Below, one piece after another: positions 25,962 to 34,721 of a stretch of DNA of 64,000 nucleotides. The notes beneath the pieces were generated by a model, which saw only the letters and a list, made by a program, of their open reading frames with translations, ran no database searches and was not told where the DNA came from. The DNA comes from Tessaracoccus aquimaris (lineage in GTDB: Bacteria > Actinomycetota > Actinomycetes > Propionibacteriales > Propionibacteriaceae): positions 1,736,001-1,800,000 of the forward strand of contig NZ_CP019606.1 in assembly GCF_001997345.1 (NCBI RefSeq). The letters run 5' to 3'. Position 1 is the first letter of the stretch, and every line of letters begins with the position of its first letter. Position numbers and translations under genes: made by a program.

Positions 25962-26023
25962 CACCACTCCACGGGGCTTGACCTCCGGGTACCGGCGAGA
26001 TGCGACCGGGTCCTGTGGTTGCC

Positions 26024-26327
26024 GGCTCTTCGTACCTGAGCGAGGGGTGAGCTGGGATCCGATGGCAGAAGGTCCTTGCCTCGTTCCCGTCGTGTCCCAT
26101 CCCGGAGATCGCCCGCCTGGGCCGCCCTCAACCAGTGGCGAGACGTGTTCCTAGGCTACTTCACCACTGGCGGCGCCAATAATGGCGGCACCGAAGCGAT
26201 CAATGGCTTGATGGAATCCGCCCCACGCGTCGCCCGAGGGTTCCGTAGCCCCGACAACTACCGCCTCAGAATGCGGCTGATAGGCGGCCGTCTACGCCTC
26301 TGACCCCACGCTCAAGTCCGAAGAGCC
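26024..26327 (+). mobile_element. Internally deleted ISL3 derivative (right end of island)
   Basis: The left end, GGCTCTTCGTACCTGAGC, corresponds to the 5' terminus of the complete copy. About 43 bases later the sequence jumps to the transposase 3' portion and continues to a right terminus identical to the outer left end of the island. The result is a 304-bp, MITE-like unit with both inverted repeats but no functional transposase, oriented opposite to the left ISL3. It could be moved in trans by the complete copy. Confidence 0.85.
26063..26303 (+). pseudogene. ISL3 transposase 3' remnant
   Basis: The fragment matches the last ~80 codons of the transposase at 6972-8303 (GYFTTGGANNGGTEAING is identical), with scattered substitutions and a 2-base loss near 26125 that shifts the frame. 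It ends RLRL at the same stop position relative to the IS end. Confidence 0.85.
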
Positions 26328-26335
26328 GGCAATCG
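26328..26335. repeat. Right target-site duplication of the 19.4-kb element
   Basis: GGCAATCG, identical and in the same orientation as 6940-6947, immediately follows the right ISL3 terminus. Confidence 0.9.
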
Positions 26336-26855
26336 CCTCAGCCTCTGCCTTGGCACTCGCCTCAGCGGACGCCTTTGCCTTGGCCTCCGCGTCGGCCTTT
26401 GCCTTTGCCTCGGCGGCCGCAGAGGCCTCAGCCTTCGCCTTCTTCAGCTTGGCGCTCTCACTCGCCTTTCGCACGGGGTCGGCGGTCCGACTCGCAACCA
26501 CGGGAGCCTTCGTTCCCTCGGCCGCGCTGCCGCCCTGGCTCGACGCAACGCTGCCTGCTCCCACCACGAACAGCAGGGCGGCAACCGCAACGGCGAGCGT
26601 CCCCAACCCGAGCTTTTCACTCTTGGACCACGGGCGCCGGACCGACTTCGTAAATGCCGTCAGCCGTTCGCCATTCGATGGCGGAAGGGACTCTGGAACC
26701 TCTTCGGAAGGGGCGAAATCCGGGCCGGGTGAATCGACCCACCAGACCCACCCATCGGGAGCTGAACCCCATTCTTTCGGGGGTATGAATCCCTGCGTTG
26801 GAACCCAATCATCGGGCACGGGCCAGTTTGGAGGAGCATTGAATTTCCGCGTCAT
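26328..26855 (-). pseudogene. 5' half of split coiled-coil membrane protein gene
   Basis: The fragment comprises 176 codons from ATG 26855 to the transposon junction. Residues 1-40 form a Trp/Pro-rich segment (PPNWPVPDDWVP, PKEWGSAPDGWVWW), a pattern common at the cytoplasmic N terminus of actinobacterial membrane proteins. One membrane helix follows at about 80-102, and then an Ala/Lys/Glu coiled-coil region runs up to the break. Through the island the frame would add about 12 foreign residues and stop at 26292. The remaining C-terminal OB-like domain is at 6427-6939. Confidence 0.87.
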
Positions 26856-27020
26856 GCCCCCGCAGCGTAGTGGCGAAAAGCGCGTCTCCCCAAAGGACTT
26901 CGGATAACGATTTCGTGACATCTCTTGCCTCCTTGTCAGCGAGTTCCAAACGCTCACTTCCGTTGCTCCATTCGCGCCCACTACGCCCAGCAGCGCCCCG
27001 CTCGATGGTCCAGACGGCGC

Positions 27021-27026
27021 TAGAGT
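27021..27026 (+). promoter_or_regulatory. -10 box of the sensor kinase gene, probably leaderless
   Basis: TAGAGT lies 7 bases before ATG 27034, without a ribosome site. This supports ATG 27034 over the GTG at 27025, which would overlap the box. Confidence 0.5.
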
Positions 27027-27033
27027 GGCGCGC

Positions 27034-28299
27034 ATGGGTGCCTGGGCGTGGCTCCGACGCGTGTTCGGGCTGGACGACGCGTACGTGCGGCCCGCGCCCG
27101 CGCAGCCCTGGCGGACCGACTGGATCATCGCGGCGCTGCTCTCCGTGATCACCGCCTGCCTGGTCCTGATGTACCAAGGCCAGGGCGAGACCAACGGCAT
27201 CGCCGAGCCCCCGCTGTGGCCGAGCCTGGCCGCCGTCGTCACCGCGGGCGTGCTCCTGACGCTGCGGCGCCGGTTCCCGGTCACCGTGCTCGTCCTCCTG
27301 TCCGGCGTCCACTTCGTCGCCTTCGGCACGCTGCTGCCCTTCGTGGCGTCCACCGCGAGCATGCAGGTCGTCTACTTCTTCGGCATCTACTCCGCCATCG
27401 CGTGGGCACGGCGCCGCGAGGCGCTGCTCGGCGCCCTCGCGCTGGTGCTCGCCGCGATGGTGGTGTGGCTCGTCTGGTCAAACATCTACCTGGTGGCGAC
27501 CTCCCCACCCGGGCAGCAGCCCCCGTTCCTGTACTGGGTCGCCACCGTGCTGATCAACTGCGCCTACTTCGGCGGCGCCATCTACCTCGGCAGGCAGGCC
27601 TGGCTCCAGGCCAGGACCACCGACGAACTGGCGGCAAGCCGCGAGCAGGTCAGCAGGCAGGGCGACCAACTGGCCGACCAGGCGGTGGTCGCCGAGCGGC
27701 TCCGGATCGCCCGCGACCTGCACGACTCCGTGGCCCACCACATCTCCCTGATCGGCGTGCAGACCGCCGCCGCGCGACGGGCCATGGCCACCAAACCGGA
27801 GGTCGCCGCCGAGGCGATGCTGGAGGTGGAGTCGATGTCCCGCGAGGCCGTGACCGAACTGCGCAGCATGCTTGGCTCGCTGCGCGACGTCGCGGACACC
27901 ACCGGCCCCAAGACCATCGAGGCCCTCTCCGCGCTCGCGGACGAGGCGAGCACCGATGGGCTGCGCGTCAGCTACCAGTTGGTCGGCGACCCCGCCGCCG
28001 CCGAGCAACTCTCCCCCATGCAGGCATCCAACCTGCTGCGGATCGCCCAGGAGTCGCTCACCAACATCCGGCGCCACTCCACCGCCACCGAGGCCCGCGT
28101 CGTCGTGCGCCTTGAGGACGGCCTCGAACTGGAGGTGACCGACAACGGTCACCCGGTCCCCAACTCCGGCGGCAGCGGGCTCGGCCAGGTCGGCATCCGC
28201 GAGCGGGTCGCCGCGCTCGGCGGCACCGTCGAGATCGGCCCCCGCGCCACCGTCGGCTACCGCGTCCTCGTCCAGATCCCCCGGAAGGTCACCCCATGA
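27034..28299 (+). CDS. NarL-type sensor histidine kinase
   Basis: The protein has about 421 residues. The N-terminal ~190 residues contain five or so membrane segments with short loops. A short coiled coil leads to the HisKA_3 motif RIARDLHDSVAHHIS (His near residue 228) and a C-terminal HATPase domain with LEVTDNG and GLGQVGIRERV. It is the partner of the overlapping LuxR-type response regulator (ATGA). The downstream ABC-2 exporter is a plausible target, as in many actinobacterial stress-sensing modules. Confidence 0.92.
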   Translation: MGAWAWLRRVFGLDDAYVRPAPAQPWRTDWIIAALLSVITACLVLMYQGQGETNGIAEPPLWPSLAAVVTAGVLLTLRRRFPVTVLVLLSGVHFVAFGTLLPFVASTASMQVVYFFGIYSAIAWARRREALLGALALVLAAMVVWLVWSNIYLVATSPPGQQPPFLYWVATVLINCAYFGGAIYLGRQAWLQARTTDELAASREQVSRQGDQLADQAVVAERLRIARDLHDSVAHHISLIGVQTAAARRAMATKPEVAAEAMLEVESMSREAVTELRSMLGSLRDVADTTGPKTIEALSALADEASTDGLRVSYQLVGDPAAAEQLSPMQASNLLRIAQESLTNIRRHSTATEARVVVRLEDGLELEVTDNGHPVPNSGGSGLGQVGIRERVAALGGTVEIGPRATVGYRVLVQIPRKVTP

Positions 28300-28937
28300 T
28301 CCGAGTAGCGCTCGTCGACGACCAGGCGCTCGTGCGCAGGGCATTCTCCCTGATGCTCGGCATCGAGGAGGACATCGACCTGGTCGGCGAGGCCGGCGAC
28401 GGCCAGGAGGCGATCGCGCTCGCCGCCGAGTCCCGCCCAGACATCATGCTGATGGACATCGAGATGCCCCGCCTCAGCGGCCTCGACGCGACCCGCCGGA
28501 TCCGGGAGGCGGGCCACACCCAGGTGATCATCCTGACCACCTTCGACCGCGACGACTACCTCTTCGAGGCACTCGAGGCGGGCGCGGCGGGCTTCCTGCT
28601 CAAGAACACGGAGCCGGAGCGCCTCCTCGAGGCGATCCGCACGGTCGCCGACGGCGGCGCCCTTCTCGCCCCCGAGGTGACCCGCCGCGTCATCGCGCAG
28701 GCCGTCCAGGGACACCGTCCGAGCGAGCCTGCGCCGCAGATTGCGCGGCTCACCGACCGCGAGTTGGAGGTGCTGCGTGAACTCGCGGCCGGCTTCAGCA
28801 ACGCGGAGATCGCAGAGCGGCTGTTCGTCAGCGAGGCGACCGTCAAGACGCACGTGTCAAGCACGCTCGGGAAGCTCGGCGTCCGCGACCGCGTCCAGGC
28901 CGTGATCTTCGCCTACGAGAACGGCGTGGTCGGCTGA
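28296..28937 (+). CDS. NarL/LuxR family response regulator
   Basis: The protein has 213 residues. The receiver domain carries DDQ at 8-10 and the phospho-acceptor in IMLMDIEMP near residue 54. The C-terminal LuxR helix-turn-helix lies at about 148-205 (LTDRELEVLRELAAG, SEATVKTHVSSTLGKLG). It overlaps the kinase stop by ATGA and is almost certainly its cognate regulator. Confidence 0.94.
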   Translation: MIRVALVDDQALVRRAFSLMLGIEEDIDLVGEAGDGQEAIALAAESRPDIMLMDIEMPRLSGLDATRRIREAGHTQVIILTTFDRDDYLFEALEAGAAGFLLKNTEPERLLEAIRTVADGGALLAPEVTRRVIAQAVQGHRPSEPAPQIARLTDRELEVLRELAAGFSNAEIAERLFVSEATVKTHVSSTLGKLGVRDRVQAVIFAYENGVVG

Positions 28938-29024
28938 GGCCTCCATCGAACGGATGAGCCCGACCGGGCGGAACCACCCGAGCGACCGATGCGTCGCGGC
29001 CGGGCGCCCGGGCATCCTGGATTC

Positions 29025-29906
29025 ATGCTCGAAATCGACTCCGTCACCCGAAGATTCGGCGACCTGACCGCACTCGACAATGTCTCGTTCTCCGTCCCCG
29101 AAGAGGCCTTCACGGGCTTCGTCGGCGGCAACGGCGCAGGCAAGACCACCACGATGCGCATCGTGATGGGGGTGCTCGCCCCCACCTACGGGGAGGTCCG
29201 CTGGAATGGCTCCCCCATCACCCGCGCCGATCGCGCCGAGTTCGGCTACATGCCCGAGGAGCGCGGCCTGTACCCGAAGCAGCCGATCCTGCCCCAGCTC
29301 GCCTACCTCGGCGAACTGCACGGCATGGACGCCAGGTCCGCGAGGGAGGCGGCCCTTGAACTGCTGACCCGATTCAACCTGGGCGAGCGCACCAAGGACA
29401 AGCTGGAGAAGCTGTCGCTCGGCAACCAGCAGCGCGTCCAGATCGCGGGCGCCGTGATCGCCGACCCGAAGGCCCTGATCCTCGACGAGCCGTTCAGCGG
29501 CCTCGACCCCGAGGCCGTCGACGAGATGTTCGCGGTGCTCACCGAGTTCACCAAGCGCGGCGTGCCCGTGCTGTTCTCCTCGCACCAGTTGGACCTCGTC
29601 GAGCGACTCTGCGACAAGATCGTGATCCTGCGCAAGGGACAGGTCGTCGCCGCGGGCACCGTCGCCGAACTGCGCACCGCAGGCGAGACTCAGCACCGGA
29701 TCCAGGCGGGTGCCGACCTCGGCTGGCTGCGCGGCACGCCAGGGGTCACCGTCATCGACCTCGACGGCCCGGAGGCCGTCGTCACGTTCGCCGACGAGCA
29801 GTCCGCCCAGGCCGGCCTCGCCGAGGCGATGCGCCGCGGCCCCGTCCACTCCTTCGGGCCCATCGTCCGACCCTTGAGCGACTACTACCGGGAGGTAACC
29901 CGATGA
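29025..29906 (+). CDS. ABC exporter ATP-binding protein
   Basis: The protein has 293 residues. It has Walker A GGNGAGKTT, signature LSLGNQQR, Walker B LILDEPFSGLD and the switch His in SSHQLDLVERL, with a C-terminal extension of ~75 residues typical of NatA/DrrA-like exporters. A CATCCT box ends 6 bases before the ATG, suggesting a leaderless start; an ATG at 28989 is less likely. The gene overlaps the permease gene by ATGA. Confidence 0.9.
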   Translation: MLEIDSVTRRFGDLTALDNVSFSVPEEAFTGFVGGNGAGKTTTMRIVMGVLAPTYGEVRWNGSPITRADRAEFGYMPEERGLYPKQPILPQLAYLGELHGMDARSAREAALELLTRFNLGERTKDKLEKLSLGNQQRVQIAGAVIADPKALILDEPFSGLDPEAVDEMFAVLTEFTKRGVPVLFSSHQLDLVERLCDKIVILRKGQVVAAGTVAELRTAGETQHRIQAGADLGWLRGTPGVTVIDLDGPEAVVTFADEQSAQAGLAEAMRRGPVHSFGPIVRPLSDYYREVTR

Positions 29907-31072
29907 GCACCGAAGCCAGCACCCGACGCGCCCCGCGCAACCCCTGGGTCATCGTCGCCAAGCGCGAGATCCTGGCCCAACTGCAGAGCAAGGCCTTCTG
30001 GGTCGGCACCCTGTCGACGCTCGCGCTTGTCGCGGTCGCGTTCGCCGTCAGCTCCTTCCTCGGGGGCGGCGCGAGCACCACCAAGGTCGCCGTCGCAGAC
30101 GACCGGGCCGCGGCCGTCCTGAGCGAGGCCAACTCCGCCGGCGGCACCCTTGAGGCCGTCACTGTCCAGGCGGACCAGTTGGATGACGCCGTCAGGGACG
30201 GCGACGCCTCCGCCGCGCTGTCCTTCGACGAGGAGACCGGCTGGACGCTGACCGTCAAGAACATGATGGACACCCCCGACCTGAACAATGCGGTGCGCGA
30301 CTACCAGATCGGTCAGAACGCTGCAGCTGCAGGGGTCGACGCGAAGCAGATCATGGCCAACACCACGGTGAACCTGGTTCCGCTCGACAACAGCGAGACC
30401 GGCGCAATGGCGATCACCCTCGCCACATTCGCGTTCTCCATCCTGTTCATGCTTGCGGCCGTCACCTACGGCATGCAGATCGCGCAGTCGGTCGTCACCG
30501 AGAAGGAGTCCCGGATCGTCGAGATCCTGGCGGCCGCCGTCCCGATCCGCTCGCTGCTGGTCGGCAAGGTGGTCGGCAACACGCTGATGGCGCTCAGCCA
30601 GGTGCTGCTGCTGGTGGGGACGGCGTTGATCGGGCTCACGTTCACCCCATTCAAGGAGATGATCGCCCTGATCGCCCCCGTGGCGGGCTGGTTCATCCTG
30701 TTCTTCCTGGTCGGCTTCGCCTCGCTCGCCTGCCTGTGGGCCGCCGCGGGCGCCATGGCGACCCGCGTCCAGGACCTGAGCCAGACCACCACTCCCCTGA
30801 CGATGATCGTGATGTTCGTCTACATGGCTGGCATCCTCGCAAAGGGCACCCTCGCCCAGGTGCTGTCCTATGTGCCCATCGCCTCGACGGTGATGATGCC
30901 GGGCAGGCTGCTCAGCGGCGACGCCACCTGGGTCGACGCGCTGATCGCGCTCGTCATCGCCCTGGTGTTCATGGCGGTGATGATCTGGGTCGGGGTCCGC
31001 ATCTACCGCAGGGGCCTGCTGCAGACCGGGTCGGTGCTGTCCTACAAGCAGATCTTCAGCAAGGCGAGCTGA
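29903..31072 (+). CDS. ABC-2 type permease (NatB-like)
   Basis: The protein has 389 residues. One membrane segment near residues 30-50 precedes a ~120-residue extracytoplasmic domain, and five further segments follow at about 165-375. This is the topology of NatB-type ABC-2 permeases, which export sodium, drugs or lipids; the substrate is unknown. It is coupled to the ATPase gene by a 4-base overlap and followed by a terminator. Confidence 0.87.
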   Translation: MSTEASTRRAPRNPWVIVAKREILAQLQSKAFWVGTLSTLALVAVAFAVSSFLGGGASTTKVAVADDRAAAVLSEANSAGGTLEAVTVQADQLDDAVRDGDASAALSFDEETGWTLTVKNMMDTPDLNNAVRDYQIGQNAAAAGVDAKQIMANTTVNLVPLDNSETGAMAITLATFAFSILFMLAAVTYGMQIAQSVVTEKESRIVEILAAAVPIRSLLVGKVVGNTLMALSQVLLLVGTALIGLTFTPFKEMIALIAPVAGWFILFFLVGFASLACLWAAAGAMATRVQDLSQTTTPLTMIVMFVYMAGILAKGTLAQVLSYVPIASTVMMPGRLLSGDATWVDALIALVIALVFMAVMIWVGVRIYRRGLLQTGSVLSYKQIFSKAS

Positions 31073-31087
31073 CCTCCAACACAAAGG

Positions 31088-31125
31088 CAAGAGGTCCACC
31101 CCGCAATGGGGTGGGCCTCTTCTTT
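31088..31125 (+). terminator. Terminator after the ABC-2 exporter operon
   Basis: GAGGTCCACCCC-GCAAT-GGGGTGGGCCTC with one G-T pair, followed by a T-rich tract. It also stands before the minus-strand end of ctaF. Confidence 0.85.
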
Positions 31126-31144
31126 GCTTGCGAGCCTGGTCGGC

Positions 31145-31543
31145 TCAGTGCTTGTAGTCGCCTCGGTAGAACTCCAGCACCCAGCCGGACAGCGCCCAGA
31201 TGCCGATGCCGACGCCCACCAGCGTGATCCACGCCTGGTGCATCGCCGGGCCGAGCGCGAGGACCGCGACGACGAGGGCGCACCAGAAGGGCCACATGGA
31301 CTTCGGCGCGAAGAAGCCGACGTTGCCAGCCGCCTCGTACACCTCAGCGTCGGGGCGATCCTCAGGGCGAGGATCGAAGCTGCGCGCCGTCAACGTCAGG
31401 TAGCCCGCGATCATGCCACCCAGCAGCCCAGTGAAGCCGAGCACGAAGGTGCCCGCGATCTCACGCGACATGAAGTAGTAGACGGGGGTGACTACCAGGA
31501 AGAAGAGGAAAATGAACCAAAAGACCCACTTCTCGGCCTTCAC
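31145..31543 (-). CDS. ctaF: Cytochrome c oxidase subunit 4, actinobacterial type
   Basis: The protein has 132 residues. Four membrane segments (about 5-24, 31-50, 83-100 and 104-122) with a short polar loop containing [16 protein letters not shown] match CtaF, the small subunit IV of the aa3 oxidase in the actinobacterial cytochrome bcc-aa3 supercomplex. It overlaps ctaD by ATGA and is the last gene of the ctaC-ctaD-ctaF operon. Confidence 0.9.
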   Translation of the reverse strand: MKAEKWVFWFIFLFFLVVTPVYYFMSREIAGTFVLGFTGLLGGMIAGYLTLTARSFDPRPEDRPDAEVYEAAGNVGFFAPKSMWPFWCALVVAVLALGPAMHQAWITLVGVGIGIWALSGWVLEFYRGDYKH

Positions 31544-33267
31544 TTCGCGGCTCCTTCAAGCTCGTCGGCGTCACGGTCGAGCAACTCGCCCGGGTCGGCC
31601 TCATGGTCGTGGTTGGCCAGTTCAGGCCGGGCAAGGTCGAGCGCGGGGCTGTTCGAGCGGACGCGCGGGAGGCTGGTGAAGTTGTGACGCGGCGGCGGGC
31701 AGGAGGTCGCCCACTCGAGCGAACGGCCCCATCCCCACGGGTCGTTGACCGTCACCTTCGGCGACTTTCGCGTGATCCACACGTTCCATAGGAACGGGAT
31801 CATGCTGACGCCGAGCAGGAACGCGCCGAATGTGGAGATCTGGTTGAGCAGCGTGAAGCCCTCCCAGGCGCCGTAGTCGGCGATGCGTCGCTGCATGCCC
31901 TCGACGCCGAGCCAGTGCTGGACGAGGAAGGTGGTGTGGAAGCCGACGAACAGGATCCAGAAGTGGATCTTGCCCCAGGTCTCGTTGAGCATCCGGCCCG
32001 TGAACTTCGGCCACCAGTAGTAGAAGCCCGCGAACATCGCGAACACCACGGTGCCGAACAGCACGTAGTGGAAGTGCGCCACCACGAAGTAGGTGTCGGA
32101 GACGGGGAAGTCCAGCGCCGGGGAGGCGAGGATGATGCCCGTGAGGCCACCGAACAGGAACGTGGTGAGGAAGCCGATGGCGAACGTCATCGACGTATTC
32201 AATGTCAATGAGCCACGCCAGATCGTGCCGATCCAGTTGAAGTACTTCACGCCTGTCGGCACCGCGATCATGAAGGTCATGAACGAGAAGAACGGCAGGT
32301 TCACCGCGCCGGTGACGAACATGTGGTGCGCCCACACGGAGATCGACAGCGCGCCGATCGCCAGGGTCGCGAACACCAGGCCGTAGTAGCCGAAGACCGG
32401 CTTGCGGCTGAAGGCGCTGAGTACCTCGGTGATGATGCCGAAGAACGGCAGCGCGACGACGTATACCTCGGGGTGGCCGAAGAACCAGAACAGGTGCTGC
32501 CACAGCACCGCGCCGCCGGAGGATGGATCGAGCACGTGGCTGCCGAGGACACGATCGGACTCCAACACGAGCAGGCCGACGGCGAGCACGGGGAAGCAGA
32601 TCAGGACCATCAGCGACGTGACGAGGATGTTCCAGGAGAAGATCGGCATCCGGAACATCGTCAGGCCGGGGGCGCGCATCGTGATGATGGTGGTGACGAA
32701 GTTCACCGAGCCGAGGATCGACGAGAGGCCAAGCAGGTACAGACCCATGATCCACAGGTCGTGGCCGACGCCGGGAGAGTGGATCGAGTTGGACAGCGGG
32801 GCGTAGGCGAACCAGCCGAAGCTTGCCGCACCGCCGGGGCTGGCGAAGCCCGCGCAGGCCATGATCGAGCCGAACAGGTACAGCCAGTAGGCGAAGCCGT
32901 TCAGCTTCGGGAACGCCACGTCGGGCGCGCCGAGTTGCAGCGGCAGGATCGCGTTGGCGAAGCCCGCGAACATCGGGGTCGCGAACATCAGCAACATGAT
33001 CGTGCCGTGCATGGTGAAGAACTGGTTGAACGTCTCGAAGTTCATGAACTGCATGCCGGGGTTGGCGAGCTCGGCACGGATGCCGAGCGCCAGCAGGCCG
33101 CCGATGCCGAAGAAGATGAACGCCGTGACGAAGTACATGTTGCCGATGACCTTGTGGTCGGTCGTCGTCAGGTACTTCATGATCGTCTCGCTCGGGCGGA
33201 CGTGCGGCCTCACCTCGGCCTCATCGGTCGCGAGCTGGGTGCGTCCGGCCACTGTTGCGCTGCTCAT
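31540..33267 (-). CDS. ctaD: Cytochrome c oxidase subunit I
   Basis: The protein has 575 residues with about 12 membrane segments. It has the haem-copper oxidase signatures FTMHGTIM (haem ligand His), [14 protein letters not shown] (CuB His with the cross-linked Tyr) and WAHHMFVTG (two CuB His). HFHYVLFGT carries the remaining haem ligands. It reduces O2 to water and pumps protons across the plasma membrane. The ATG at 33267 overlaps the ctaC stop codon. Confidence 0.96.
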   Translation of the reverse strand: MSSATVAGRTQLATDEAEVRPHVRPSETIMKYLTTTDHKVIGNMYFVTAFIFFGIGGLLALGIRAELANPGMQFMNFETFNQFFTMHGTIMLLMFATPMFAGFANAILPLQLGAPDVAFPKLNGFAYWLYLFGSIMACAGFASPGGAASFGWFAYAPLSNSIHSPGVGHDLWIMGLYLLGLSSILGSVNFVTTIITMRAPGLTMFRMPIFSWNILVTSLMVLICFPVLAVGLLVLESDRVLGSHVLDPSSGGAVLWQHLFWFFGHPEVYVVALPFFGIITEVLSAFSRKPVFGYYGLVFATLAIGALSISVWAHHMFVTGAVNLPFFSFMTFMIAVPTGVKYFNWIGTIWRGSLTLNTSMTFAIGFLTTFLFGGLTGIILASPALDFPVSDTYFVVAHFHYVLFGTVVFAMFAGFYYWWPKFTGRMLNETWGKIHFWILFVGFHTTFLVQHWLGVEGMQRRIADYGAWEGFTLLNQISTFGAFLLGVSMIPFLWNVWITRKSPKVTVNDPWGWGRSLEWATSCPPPRHNFTSLPRVRSNSPALDLARPELANHDHEADPGELLDRDADELEGAAK

Positions 33268-34124
33268 CACTTGTGCTCCTGAGGTGCGGCGGTGGGAAGG
33301 GTGGCCTGCAGCGCCTCGGCCAGCTTGCGCTCGCCTGCTCCGCCGGTGGCCGCGATCTCCTTGACCTTTGCCTCGTACTCCTCTTCGGTGACGATGTGCA
33401 CCTTGAAGAGCATCAGGGCGTGCTTCTCGCCACACAGTTCGGCGCACTTGCCGTCATAGGTTCCGAGGCGGTTCGGCGTGACGTCGAACGAGTTGGGGTG
33501 GCCCGGGATGACGTCCCTCTTGAAGTAGAAGTTCGGCACCCAGAACGAGTGGATCACGTCTGCGGACTCGAGGTTGATCCGCACGGTGTGGTCGACCGGC
33601 AGGTACAGGTCGGGAAGCGACTCGACCGTGCCGATGGTGTGGGCGTCGGTGCCGACGTCGGGGTTGTCCGCCTCCATGTAGGAGAACGTCCACGACCACT
33701 TCTGACCGATCACGTTGATGGTGGTGTCAGGCTCGCGGTTCTGCTCGACCATGGCATCGGAGGCCTTGACCGTGTAGAAGAACAGCACGCCGATGATCAG
33801 GAACGGGACCAGCGTGTAGAGCAACTCCAACGGCAGGTGGTAGGTCGTCTGCCGTGGCGCCGGCGCGTCCCCCTCCTTGCGGCGGTAGCGGACGACGGCC
33901 CAACCGATCAAGCCCCACACGAGGGCGCCGACCGCCAGGGAGGCGATCCAGGCGCCGACCCACAGGTTGCCGACATTGGGTGCTTCCGCGCTGGCTGCCT
34001 CTGGGAGGCCGAACCGCGCGAACTGGCCGGAGCACGCCGACAAGCCGACGAGCATCAAAGGGGCCGCGGCGATGAGCCCGATGCGGGTCTTTCGTCGACG
34101 TGATGGCGCAGGAATGCGACTCAC
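33267..34124 (-). CDS. ctaC: Cytochrome c oxidase subunit II
   Basis: The protein has 285 residues. A signal peptide ends in the lipobox LVGLSAC, so the N terminus is probably lipid-anchored. Two membrane segments follow, and then a cupredoxin domain with the CuA site [12 protein letters not shown] near residue 220. It receives electrons from cytochrome c or the bcc complex and passes them to subunit I. I chose GTG 34124 because GGAAGGG lies 5-6 bases upstream; ATG 34139 would sit over that site. Confidence 0.94.
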   Translation of the reverse strand: MSRIPAPSRRRKTRIGLIAAAPLMLVGLSACSGQFARFGLPEAASAEAPNVGNLWVGAWIASLAVGALVWGLIGWAVVRYRRKEGDAPAPRQTTYHLPLELLYTLVPFLIIGVLFFYTVKASDAMVEQNREPDTTINVIGQKWSWTFSYMEADNPDVGTDAHTIGTVESLPDLYLPVDHTVRINLESADVIHSFWVPNFYFKRDVIPGHPNSFDVTPNRLGTYDGKCAELCGEKHALMLFKVHIVTEEEYEAKVKEIAATGGAGERKLAEALQATLPTAAPQEHK

Positions 34125-34211
34125 AAGTTGCCCTTCCATTCTGGACGTTCCTCTGCCCGACGACCCACCTTGTGCGTCGCCCGGGCACCACTGCTGCAGC
34201 CACCTTAACGC

Positions 34212-34250
34212 AAAAAGACCACCCCGGCGGATTGTCTCCGACCGGGGTGG
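34212..34250 (-). terminator. Terminator after erpA
   Basis: On the minus strand, CCACCCCGG pairs with CCGGGGTGG across a 14-base loop and is followed by TCTTTTT. It separates erpA from the downstream cytochrome oxidase genes. Confidence 0.85.
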
Positions 34251-34271
34251 CGTATCCTTAGCCGCTTTGGC

Positions 34272-34616
34272 TCAGTGGAAGGAATCTCCACAGGCGCACG
34301 AGCCCTGAGCGTTGGGGTTGTCGATAGTGAAACCCTGCTTCTCAATCGAGTCGACGAAGTCGATGCTGGCCCCACCGAGGTAGGGGGCGCTCATCTTGTC
34401 GGTCACGACGGCGACACCGTCATAGTCGGTCACGACGTCGCCGTCGAGGGCGCGGTCGTCGAAGTAGAGCTGGTAGCGCAGGCCCGAGCAGCCGCCCGGC
34501 TGCACGGCGATGCGCAGCGAGAGGTCGTCGCGGCCCTCTGCGTCGAGCAGGGTACGCACCTTCTGCACGGCGATGTCGGTGAGGACGACGCCGGGCGCGG
34601 TCTGGGTATCGGTCAC
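34272..34616 (-). CDS. erpA: Iron-sulfur cluster insertion protein, HesB/IscA family
   Basis: The protein has 114 residues, the usual family length. The three cluster-binding cysteines are visible in GGCSGLRYQ near residue 47 and in CACGDSFH at the very C terminus. It delivers Fe-S clusters to target enzymes; the nearby LipA and respiratory proteins are possible clients. GTG 34616 is preferred because GGAG lies 6 bases upstream; ATG 34628 is the alternative. Confidence 0.9.
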   Translation of the reverse strand: MTDTQTAPGVVLTDIAVQKVRTLLDAEGRDDLSLRIAVQPGGCSGLRYQLYFDDRALDGDVVTDYDGVAVVTDKMSAPYLGGASIDFVDSIEKQGFTIDNPNAQGSCACGDSFH

Positions 34617-34721
34617 GTGTGGCTCCATAGGTTCAAGCGGGATCGTGAGGTACGGGTCACAAGTCTACGCGCCGAGGCGTGGATTCCCCAGCGGCGCCGT
34701 CGGCTGTCGGTGAACAGCCCC

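Larger units (their letters stand above)
21419..25979 (+). mobile_element. IS256-like element with two nested insertions
   Basis: The left end around 21419 (GAGCCCCTAGAGTGGTGTAG) and the right end around 25979 (reading inwards, AAGCCCCGTGGAGTGGTGTAG with one internal length difference) form imperfect inverted repeats. Removing the ISL3 unit (22751-24176) and the IS481-like unit (24250-25946), together with one copy of each target duplication, leaves a normal ~1.4-kb IS256-family element. Exact outer boundaries are uncertain by a few bases, and no clear outer duplication was found. Confidence 0.75.
6948..26327. mobile_element. 19,380-bp composite transposon-like island with inverted ISL3 ends
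   Basis: Both outer ends begin GGCTCTTCGGACTTGAGC and match for about 39 of the first 40 bases. Both are the transposase-3' end of the same ISL3 family, so the two flanking IS units are inverted relative to each other. An 8-bp direct repeat flanks the whole unit, and its removal restores a single reading frame in the target gene. These facts support transposition of the entire block as one unit. Cargo runs from a ParB-like gene to a nested IS stack. The left IS is complete and could supply transposase; the right IS is internally deleted. An alternative is stepwise rearrangement after a first IS insertion, but that would not easily leave direct target repeats around two inverted ends. Confidence 0.85.

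Noticed and set aside
6948..26327. Prophage or integrative conjugative element
   Set aside because: There is no integrase, relaxase, portal or tail gene and no tRNA-type attachment site; the boundaries are ISL3 ends with an 8-bp duplication.
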